Part shown: piece after piece, positions 1 through 5,283 of the stretch
How the letters are laid out: every line of letters starts with the position of its first letter
Numbering within the stretch: position 1 is the stretch's first letter
Origin: Gammaproteobacteria bacterium
Lineage (GTDB): Bacteria; Pseudomonadota; Gammaproteobacteria; Competibacterales; Competibacteraceae
Length of the DNA: 8,911 nt
Reading direction: 5' to 3'
Assembly: GCA_020047885.1 (NCBI GenBank)
Contig: JAIFNF010000254.1
Coordinates: forward strand, 1 to 8,911
Made by a program: the position numbers and the translations under genes
The notes under the pieces: generated by a model
Told to the model about the DNA's origin: nothing
Database searches by the model: none
Seen by the model: only the letters and a program-made list of their open reading frames with translations

Positions 1-255
1 AATTATAACTTATTGAATAAAAACGATTAAAAAAATAGGCCTCATTATAACATATTGAATAAAATAAGTTAAATTATTAATGAACAAGTCTGTTGATCAG
101 GGGTTCTTCGGAGGTTCTCATCGCGTGGTTGACTTGAATCGTCGGTTTTCCAGCCCTCCGGTGATGGCTCCGAAAAACGACATTCTTGAGGTAGGCAACG
201 ACGCATCACTCCAAATAACAATTTTTAAAATAATGGCTTACAATATCATCAATTA
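1..255. other. Gene-free region beyond the WYL regulator's 3' end
   Basis: No convincing gene lies here. The first 80 bases are very AT-rich and contain two near-identical direct repeats (listed separately). The remaining 175 bases are more balanced. A 74-codon open frame (80-304, plus) crosses them, but it has no ribosome binding site, no recognisable motif, and runs antisense into the end of the WYL regulator, so I do not call it. A weak inverted repeat pairs 103-113 with 168-178 (one mismatch) around a loop of more than 50 bases, too long for a terminator. The stretch may be the eroded end of an element lying to the left, but nothing here shows that. Confidence 0.5.
2..64. repeat. Two 21-bp direct repeats, 42 bp apart
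   Basis: Positions 2-22 and 44-64 match at 20 of 21 bases; both begin ATTATAAC and end ATTGAATAAAA, differing only at position 10 versus 52. The repeat start to repeat start distance is exactly 42 bp, about four helical turns. There is no third copy to the right, but the array may continue left of the window. The very AT-rich content fits a regulatory or DNA-bending region; function unknown. Confidence 0.6.
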
Positions 256-1319
256 CTATGCCGAACAACATTGCGGTTCATCCGTGTTTCCGAGATCAAG
301 CTGACGAGAATCGGTATAACGCGCTGCCATCCCCAAGGCGATTTCCGCCATTTCCGCGCGCAATATTGCCGGTTCCAAAACTTCTACGCCGGAACCGAAT
401 CCGAGCAGCCACCAGCGTAAGAACGAAGTGTCATTGACCGTGGCGCTCAGACGCACCCAGTCGTTGTCTTCGTCGATGATTTGCTGATCAGTACTGAGCG
501 GCGTTTCATACAAATGCCAGGCGGCGTCCCGGTCGAACCGAACCACCAAATGAATCGGCCCGCCTTCGGGATATTCAAAGCCGCCGGCGCGGATGTAGGC
601 ATCCACATCAAAGTGGTCAGGTTGCCGCCGGGGCTGGTCGGGTAGCAACTCCGCGCTCTGAAACCGATGAACCCGCAGTTGCCGGGCATCTTCATAGTCG
701 TCGAGGGTCGCCAGCAGGTACAACGCGGAGCCACGCAACACCAGCGCTAACGGATGCACCAGGCGAAATGCACGTTCGGTATCGTCGCGATTACGATAGC
801 GAGCTGTGAAACAACACTCTCGCAGCAATGCCTCACTGACGGTAGCCATGACCCCGGCATCTCCAGTTTGTGGCAATAGCGCTGGGCCGGTCGGGATCAA
901 CCGCACCTTGTCTGCCCAGCGATAAGTCCGATTGTGATCGCCTAAAACACGGTCAGTAGCGAGTAGATAGGGATCGAACTGGGCGAGCAGGGTCGGCGGC
1001 AACAGGGGCGACAAATGCAGGCGGGCCAAGCGAAAAACCAGCGCGGTCAGCGGATCCATGCCCGGTAGTTCGGTAACAATGGCGTCCTTCGCCCAGCACC
1101 AGTGTGCGGTTTCGATTCGTCGCCGTGGATAGCGTAATACACGGATAACAGGTTGAGATTACGCTGGATTGTTCGGTCATTCACCGCGAAACCGCGCGCT
1201 GCCAAGCGGTTGCGCAGTTCGCTCACAGTGATCGTGCGCGGGTAGCGGGGTAGCAACCGCAGGGTTTCGATCAGGCGGAGGGCGGTCTGGTAGGAGCCTT
1301 TTTCAGGATCGGCAGGCAT
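256..1319 (-). pseudogene. WYL-domain transcriptional regulator, frameshifted
   Basis: This is a helix-turn-helix WYL-family regulator, a class of cytoplasmic DNA-binding proteins whose WYL domain is thought to sense nucleotides or other ligands. It now lies in two frames. The first (start 1319, stop 1047) carries the winged-helix domain at residues 10-60, including TITVSELRNRLAARGF and DRTIQRNLNLLS. The second (to 256) carries the WYL domain, with HPLALVLRGSALYLLA in the core motif region, and a WCX-type C-terminal domain (HLVVRFDRDAAWHLYETPL; SFLRWWLLGFGSGVEVLEP). Reading through the junction, the first frame is good up to KPH at residue 72 (codon at 1104-1106). The family-typical WCWAKDA then appears in the second frame from 1101 down, so one base is missing near 1102-1103. 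The whole would be about 354 aa, normal for the family. Either the gene is inactivated or the sequence has an error; the site is not a homopolymer. Its start has only a weak ribosome binding site. Family call is firm; functional status is uncertain. Confidence 0.85.
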
Positions 1320-1541
1320 AGCAAAAATTCCGGGGATGGCGGGTTATAAACGACGCTCATTGTCGCTTGATTGGAGAGTATAGAGAAATCCAATCTGAGT
1401 GGCGGAACCCCCGCTTCAAACCACCCCGTCAACTTCGTTGCCACATTGCTTTACCCAAGGCGGGGAAATTCCACGACTGCAACCGGATTGCTATCTGTGT
1501 TATGGTTTGTGGTGCTGGCCGCTGCGACTGGATTTTTTTAA

Positions 1542-1559
1542 ACCCAGTAACTTCTGGGT
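1542..1559 (+). other. Small leader hairpin upstream of the 204-aa gene
   Basis: Six perfectly paired bases, ACCCAG and CTGGGT, with a TAACTT loop. It ends 15 bases before the GGAGGA ribosome binding site. There is no T-run after it on the plus strand (the T-run at 1533-1539 precedes it), so it is not a standard terminator. It may be a short operator or chance. Confidence 0.3.
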
Positions 1560-1574
1560 ACCCGACTTCTTTCT

Positions 1575-1580
1575 GGAGGA
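1575..1580 (+). promoter_or_regulatory. Ribosome binding site deciding the 1587 start
   Basis: GGAGGA lies six bases before ATG at 1587. An in-frame TTG at 1581 follows it directly, which is too close for initiation, so ATG 1587 is the chosen start. Confidence 0.7.
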
Positions 1581-1586
1581 TTGATC

Positions 1587-2201
1587 ATGGTAACGTCATC
1601 ACCTGGGCCAGGGCTTGGTTATATGCCCCCTATCGTAAGGGAAGTTGCTTCCTCGGAACCTGAACTCCTAGATATTCTCAAAGAGGCAGAAACCAGAATA
1701 GCTGCGGTGCTCAATGAAGGGGAAGTTATTAAAATTGAAGATGATGATTTTGATCAAGAAGTTAGTGCCACAGGTTATCTTGTAGATTTCTGGGCAGCGG
1801 CTACGCTGGGTGAAATGGCTCTTTACCTTGTCGTAAGTGTGCTTGCTAATGAGAATCACAACATGATATCCAAGTGTAGCGTGAAATGCTATATTAAAGT
1901 CTCTAAAAAACAACAACAGAAATGGCTGGACATTTTTGAAAGCTATGTGGGATTTTTCTCCAACAGCGAAGAATACGGAGAAGGTAATATTGTTATCGGA
2001 TTGTGTCGTTCAGTTGGCTTCAGGAAGGAATTAGAGGCATTTCTTGATGGTCGATCATCGAAGACACCAACCGAAATTAAGGAGATGTTTGAAGATTTTA
2101 TGATTAGGGAACCGCTTGGTTTTCCAGCTAATATCAAGCTGGATCTTGAGGTCATTCTGGCTGATTTCTTGGCCTGTGTTGAAAATTACAACCCCAGTTA
2201 A
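1587..2201 (+). CDS. Hypothetical protein, 204 aa, first gene of the AT-rich island
   Basis: I do not recognise this protein. The reading frame is convincing: a strong GGAGGA six bases upstream, and AT-rich codon use shared with the next two genes and unlike the flanking GC-rich genes. No signal peptide is visible. Residues 1-20 are Gly/Pro-rich and probably disordered. Residues 25-45 look like an amphipathic helix (SEPELLDILKEAETRIAAVL). An acidic patch EDDDFDQE lies at 51-58. A hydrophobic stretch at about 64-87 contains Asp67 and Glu76, so it is more likely a buried helix than a membrane span. Then come alternating strand-like segments (CYIKVSKKQQQKWLDIF near 101-117; GNIVIGLCRSVGFRKEL near 133-149) and a helical C-terminus. 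It is probably a soluble alpha/beta protein. It lies 77 bp before the nuclease gene in the same direction and may be functionally linked. No catalytic motif is evident. Confidence 0.75.
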   Translation: MVTSSPGPGLGYMPPIVREVASSEPELLDILKEAETRIAAVLNEGEVIKIEDDDFDQEVSATGYLVDFWAAATLGEMALYLVVSVLANENHNMISKCSVKCYIKVSKKQQQKWLDIFESYVGFFSNSEEYGEGNIVIGLCRSVGFRKELEAFLDGRSSKTPTEIKEMFEDFMIREPLGFPANIKLDLEVILADFLACVENYNPS

Positions 2202-2223
2202 TTTTGGTTAGTTGGATTTTTTT
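2194..2223 (+). terminator. Possible weak intrinsic terminator after the 204-aa gene
   Basis: CCAGTTAAT (2194-2202) pairs with GTTAGTTGG (2207-2215) over nine positions, three of them G-U, with a four-base loop, followed by ATTTTTTT (2216-2223). It overlaps the stop codon. The stem is AT/GU-rich, so termination would be partial at best. If active it would partly uncouple the 204-aa gene from the nuclease pair. Confidence 0.4.
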
Positions 2224-2237
2224 GATGCCGTCTATAT

Positions 2238-2276
2238 CTTCGATGGTCTTCTAGTTTTTTTCGAGGACTATCGAAG
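2238..2276 (+). promoter_or_regulatory. Long inverted repeat just upstream of the nuclease start
   Basis: CTTCGATGGTCTTC (2238-2251) pairs along its full length with GAGGACTATCGAAG (2263-2276): 14 pairs, two of them G-U on RNA, around an 11-base T-rich loop. It ends two bases before ATG 2279. On RNA it would bury the only Shine-Dalgarno-like GAGGA (2263-2267) for that start. On DNA it could be an operator for a dimeric regulator. There is no T-run after it, so it is not a standard terminator. The structure is seen directly; its role is inferred. Confidence 0.55.
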
Positions 2277-2278
2277 TT

Positions 2279-3094
2279 ATGATGAAAATTTTCAGAATAA
2301 GCTTAAGAGAGTTTTCAATGCCTCATCCATCAATATCCGATTTTTTTAATTATGCAACCAGTTTACTTGAAAAAAACAAGGAGAAATTGATGCCCACAGC
2401 AATTAAAAATTTTTTTGATCATTTCACAGCTCTTCTCAAAAAAAAGCGAGAAAGTGATAAAATTGAGGCTACCGATTTTAATGTTTTCGATTACATTCAA
2501 CCTGACGAGTTGAGGTTATCCCGCATTATTGCTGACCTGTTAAATCCCAAAGGCGCTCATGGACAGCAAACAACGTTTCTTGCAGACTTCATTGAAACGA
2601 TGGCAGAAAAAGCATCCGAACCCTTGAAAAACACATTGATTAAATTGAAAAAATCAATATCTGACAACCCTAGTTCTATCAGCATTCAGACTGAGGTTAC
2701 AACATTGACTGGTAATAGGCGCATGGACATTGTACTAAATTTGGGTGGAGGAAAGGGTATTGTCATCGAAAACAAACCTTGGGCGAATGATCAGCCAGTA
2801 CAGCTTAGAGATTATGCTAAAGATGCCAGATGTAGATTCCCTGATGGCTGGGTGCTAATTTATCTACACGGTAGTGGTAAAGCTGCCGACGAATATACAC
2901 TTCCTAAAAAAGAAGAATTAAAGCGTAGCGGCAATTATCTGGATGCGGATTACGCTTATTTTATAATTCAATGGCTAAACAATTGCCTTAAACATTCGCA
3001 GGCGGAGAAAGTGAGCGTATTTTTGCGTCAATTGATTAGCTATATTGAAGAAAACTTCCAAAACACCTTCTCTCAGGAGACAACCAATGGCTGA
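2279..3094 (+). CDS. PD-(D/E)XK nuclease family protein (PDDEXK_4-like), 271 aa
   Basis: This is a PD-(D/E)XK-fold protein, probably a DNA-cleaving or DNA-processing enzyme acting in the cytoplasm. The family lead-in motif FNVFDYIQPDELRLSRIIADL is split here as FNVFDYIQ (67-74) and ELRLSRIIADLLNPKGAHG (77-95). The active-site region follows: Glu139 in QTEV, Asp150 in RRMDIVL, and Glu164-x-Lys166 in IVIENKPW, then the QLRDY helix motif (175-179) and a final core strand WVLIYLHGS (191-199). All expected metal-binding residues are present. Residues 1-60 are helical and Lys-rich. Starts at 2279, 2282 and 2318 are possible; the last (MPHPSISDFF) has AAGAGAG six bases upstream and would leave the inverted repeat in the leader. 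Family members I know of are usually longer, with a second C-terminal domain; here that part seems to be the next gene. Its stop overlaps the next start by 8 bp, implying coupled translation. Substrate unknown. Confidence 0.85.
   Translation: MMKIFRISLREFSMPHPSISDFFNYATSLLEKNKEKLMPTAIKNFFDHFTALLKKKRESDKIEATDFNVFDYIQPDELRLSRIIADLLNPKGAHGQQTTFLADFIETMAEKASEPLKNTLIKLKKSISDNPSSISIQTEVTTLTGNRRMDIVLNLGGGKGIVIENKPWANDQPVQLRDYAKDARCRFPDGWVLIYLHGSGKAADEYTLPKKEELKRSGNYLDADYAYFIIQWLNNCLKHSQAEKVSVFLRQLISYIEENFQNTFSQETTNG
3075..3080 (+). promoter_or_regulatory. Ribosome binding site deciding the 3087 start
   Basis: AGGAGA, inside the end of the nuclease gene, lies six bases before ATG 3087. It favours 3087 over an in-frame ATG at 3045, and argues that the downstream protein is made on its own rather than being a simple frameshift product. 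Confidence 0.65.
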
Positions 3095-3626
3095 TGCTTT
3101 CACACAACAAATCTGCAATTATGCATTGGAAAATGATGATAATCTTACTATTTTTATACGAACAGCAAAATCTTTTGATGAGCTTCGGAAAAGCCTTATA
3201 TCAGGATTTGCAAGCGCACTTGCAGAAAAGCTCAGAAAAGAATATTCGGGTGATGGATGGATAATTGATGCAACTACATCAGTACGACATGAATCGTGGC
3301 CTTCAAATTTAAGAGTGTGCATTGAGATATACAAACCGATAGATTACGGAGTCGCGTGGGAAAACTGGAAGCAGCTCCATGAGCCAGAAGCCAGAACGAT
3401 TTTTGCACTGATACAAAAGCGATTTAATAGCTCAGAAAGCAAAAGCAGCGAAAGCTGGCCATGGTTTATTCACGGCAGTAGATTTAGTAATTGGTCTGAA
3501 GAAGATGCCCTTATTTCAATGCGCCAAGTCATAAAAGGAGAACTCCCTGCTGAAATTCTTGACTTCTTCTATAATGAATTGGTCACTATTACTGAAATTC
3601 TCAAAAACCATCTCAAAACTCCGTGA
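3087..3626 (+). CDS. 179-aa protein resembling the C-terminal domain of PDDEXK_4-type nucleases
   Basis: The protein has no nuclease motif of its own. It starts with a helical segment (residues 1-50: QQICNYALENDDNL; FDELRKSLI; FASALAEKLRKEY), then an alternating segment with GWIIDATTS (57-65) and LRVCIEIYKP (75-84), and ends with a block containing WPWF (124-127), NWSEEDAL (135-142) and GELPAEILDFFYNEL (151-165). From memory, this Trp-rich WPW...W...GELAE pattern ends many full-length PDDEXK_4 proteins, where it follows the nuclease core in one chain. Here it is a separate gene with its own AGGAGA, starting 8 bp before the nuclease stop in another frame. It is therefore probably a subunit working with the 271-aa protein, perhaps for target binding or dimer formation. 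The coding frame is well supported; the homology to the C-terminal domain is a recognition from memory and less certain. Confidence 0.75.
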   Translation: MADAFTQQICNYALENDDNLTIFIRTAKSFDELRKSLISGFASALAEKLRKEYSGDGWIIDATTSVRHESWPSNLRVCIEIYKPIDYGVAWENWKQLHEPEARTIFALIQKRFNSSESKSSESWPWFIHGSRFSNWSEEDALISMRQVIKGELPAEILDFFYNELVTITEILKNHLKTP

Positions 3627-3656
3627 ATAAATCAGGTGAAAAGTGCAAATTAACTT

Positions 3657-3681
3657 GCCGAATAATTAATAATTATTCGGC
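3657..3681. terminator. Perfect 12-bp-arm palindrome between convergent operons
   Basis: GCCGAATAATTA and TAATTATTCGGC are perfect arms around a single central base. It lies 31 bp after the 179-aa gene and 24 bp before the end of urtE, exactly where a bidirectional terminator is expected. The GCCG base of the stem is followed by TGTTTCT on the plus strand and by AAGTTAATTT on the minus strand, so the U-tracts are poor in both directions. Terminator is the best reading; a protein-binding palindrome is possible. Confidence 0.6.
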
Positions 3682-3704
3682 TGTTTCTAAATGATAACGC
3701 CCAT

Positions 3705-4475
3705 TCACACCGTCAAATACTGTCGCACCAGATCATCTTCCAAATCCGCAATCGCCCCGGTCGCCACCGCCCGCCCCTTGTCCACGATGCAAAACTGTTG
3801 CGCCACCCACCGGGCAAACGGCAGCTTCTGTTCCACCAGCAGCACCGTCATCCCGCGTTCCTGACTAACCCGCTGCACCGCCAGACCGATTTCCTTCACA
3901 ATCGACGCCTGCTCACGGAACTGCTCCAACTGTTCCTCATTCAAGCGGCGAATCACCCGCCCAATCTCCCGCACCACATTCGGCTGAATCCCCTCGGTCG
4001 GTTCATCGAGAATCAGCAGGCGCGGCTCCAGCGCCAACGCCCGGCCAAACGCCAATTGTTGCTGCTGGCCGCCGGACAAATCGCCACCGCGCCGCTTAAG
4101 CATGGTTTTCAGCACCGGGAACAACTCGAAAATAAATTCGGGAATCTGCCGGGGTCGCCGGGGATTCGCTGCCAGCCCGATTTTCAGATTCTCCTCAACG
4201 GTCATCAGCGGAAAAATCTGCCGACCCTGTGGCACATAGCCGATACCCAAGGGTGCGCGCCGTTCTGCGGGCAACCGACTGAGATCCTCACCGGCGAACG
4301 TCATCTGGCCGGAACGGACCGGCAACAATCCCATAATGCATTTCAACAAGGTGGTCTTCCCTACCCCGTTGCGGCCCATCAGGCAAGTCACGACACCCTC
4401 CGGCGCTTCCAGACCCAGATCCCACAGGGTATGCGACTCGCCGTAATACTGATTCAACCCTTCAATGGTAAGCAT
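3705..4475 (-). CDS. urtE: Urea ABC transporter ATP-binding protein UrtE
   Basis: This is one of the two cytoplasmic ATPases that drive urea import through UrtBC; it belongs to the LivF-like group. Numbering from ATG 4475 (256 aa): Walker A GRNGVGKT at 34-41, Q-loop Gln83 in YVPQGRQIFP, signature LSGGQ at 133-137, Walker B LLILDE at 153-158, followed by PTEGIQP, the urea-type D-loop region, and a switch glutamine in LLVEQ (216). I chose ATG 4475 (MLTIEGLNQYYG, the usual UrtE beginning), which has GGGAG six bases upstream; the frame extends to an ATG at 4499 that would add eight residues. It overlaps urtD by 14 bp. The protein is longer than a typical UrtE of about 230 aa because of a charged helical insertion at about 179-207 (NEEQLEQFREQASIVKEIG and on) between the D-loop helix and the switch. 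It is the last gene of the operon. Confidence 0.93.
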   Translation of the reverse strand: MLTIEGLNQYYGESHTLWDLGLEAPEGVVTCLMGRNGVGKTTLLKCIMGLLPVRSGQMTFAGEDLSRLPAERRAPLGIGYVPQGRQIFPLMTVEENLKIGLAANPRRPRQIPEFIFELFPVLKTMLKRRGGDLSGGQQQQLAFGRALALEPRLLILDEPTEGIQPNVVREIGRVIRRLNEEQLEQFREQASIVKEIGLAVQRVSQERGMTVLLVEQKLPFARWVAQQFCIVDKGRAVATGAIADLEDDLVRQYLTV

Positions 4476-5283
4476 CGCCGGCTCCCAAATAGACTTCAAT
4501 CACCATGGGGTCGATCTGCAACTCCTCCAGTCGCCCCTCCGCCAGCACCCGCCCCTGATGCAGCACCGTCACTTTGTCCGCGATAGAGCGCACGAAACCC
4601 ATGTCATGCTCCACCACCACCACCGAATGACTGCCTGCCAGCGACCGCAGCAATTCCGCAGTGCGATCCATCTCCGCCGGGGTCATACCCGCTACCGGCT
4701 CATCGACCAGCAGCAAGCGCGGTTCCTGCATCAGCAACATGCCGATTTCCAGCCACTGCTTTTGCCCATGAGCCAGAATCCCGGCCAGTCGCCCGCCGTG
4801 TTCCGTCAGGCCGATTTTCTCCAGCACCGCATCAATCCGGTCGCGCTCTTCGCCACTCAACCGACTAGTCAACAACCCCCGCATCCGCTTGGCCCCGGAC
4901 ATGGCCAGTTCCAGATTTTCCAGCACCGTCAACGGTTCAATCACCGTCGGGCGCTGGAACTTGCGGCCAATGCCGATCCGGGCAATCGCCGGTTCATCCA
5001 GCTTGAGCAGATCAATCGTCTGGCCGAAGAACACCCGCCCGCTGTCCGGCCGGGTTTTGCCGGTGATAATGTCCATCATCGTGGTTTTGCCCGCACCGTT
5101 TGGGCCGATGATGCAGCGCAATTCCCCATCGCCGATGTACAGCGATAGGTTATCAATCGCCTTGAAACCGTCGAAACTAACGGTCACTTCTTCGAGATAC
5201 AGCAGAATGCCATGCCGTGCATCGACATCTTCCTGCCGAAGCCGCAGGCCGCCGCCGTCGAGATCGGAAACCAGTTCACTCAT
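4462..5283 (-). CDS. urtD: Urea ABC transporter ATP-binding protein UrtD
   Basis: This is the second cytoplasmic ATPase of the urea importer, LivG-like. In 273 aa: Walker A GPNGAGKT at 60-67, Q-loop Gln110 in GRKFQRP, the variant signature LAHGQKQWLEIGM starting at 170 (UrtD proteins typically have a LSHGQ-like signature rather than LSGGQ), Walker B LLLVDE at 190-195, D-loop region PVAGMTP, and switch His226 in VVVVEHD. The N-terminal 27 residues before LLYLEEVTVSFDG are a short charged extension that I read as normal for the family. The end, VIEVYLG, is typical of UrtD, with a six-residue tail added through the urtE overlap. Its ATG overlaps the urtC stop by four bases (ATGA), indicating translational coupling. 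Confidence 0.95.
   Translation of the reverse strand: MSELVSDLDGGGLRLRQEDVDARHGILLYLEEVTVSFDGFKAIDNLSLYIGDGELRCIIGPNGAGKTTMMDIITGKTRPDSGRVFFGQTIDLLKLDEPAIARIGIGRKFQRPTVIEPLTVLENLELAMSGAKRMRGLLTSRLSGEERDRIDAVLEKIGLTEHGGRLAGILAHGQKQWLEIGMLLMQEPRLLLVDEPVAGMTPAEMDRTAELLRSLAGSHSVVVVEHDMGFVRSIADKVTVLHQGRVLAEGRLEELQIDPMVIEVYLGAGDAYH

Larger units (their letters stand above)
1320..1586. other. Divergent intergenic region
   Basis: These 267 bases separate the minus-strand WYL regulator from the plus-strand island, so promoters for both directions should lie here. I see no convincing sigma-70 pair: TATAAC is present on the minus strand about 25 bases upstream of the regulator start, but without a good -35. 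Base composition shifts here from the GC-rich left side to the AT-rich island. A small hairpin (ACCCAG at 1542-1547, CTGGGT at 1554-1559, 6-base loop) preceded by seven Ts lies in the leader of the next gene. Open frames across this region (from 1367 and 1399) lack ribosome binding sites and family features. Confidence 0.45.

Noticed and set aside
2..64. CRISPR array
   Set aside because: Only two very AT-rich 21-bp copies, no dyad, one spacer-like gap and no cas genes.
103..178. Inverted repeat GTTCTTCGGAG / CTCCGAAAAAC as a terminator or element end
   Set aside because: Loop exceeds 50 bases, one mismatch, no T-run and no transposase remnant.
80..304. 74-codon plus-strand open frame
   Set aside because: No ribosome binding site, no recognisable family, and it runs antisense into the end of the WYL regulator.
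953..1180. Third-frame open frame across the WYL junction
   Set aside because: Its translation has no family features; the other two frames together explain the region.
1367..1663. Plus-strand open frames upstream of the 204-aa gene
   Set aside because: No ribosome binding site; they overlap the well-supported gene start at 1587 and lack recognisable features.
2212..2238. Promoter TTGGAT with TATATC before the nuclease gene
   Set aside because: Spacing is only 15 bases and both hexamers deviate; too weak to call.
3045..3087. Earlier in-frame start for the 179-aa protein
   Set aside because: ATG 3045 lacks a ribosome binding site, whereas ATG 3087 has AGGAGA at ideal spacing.
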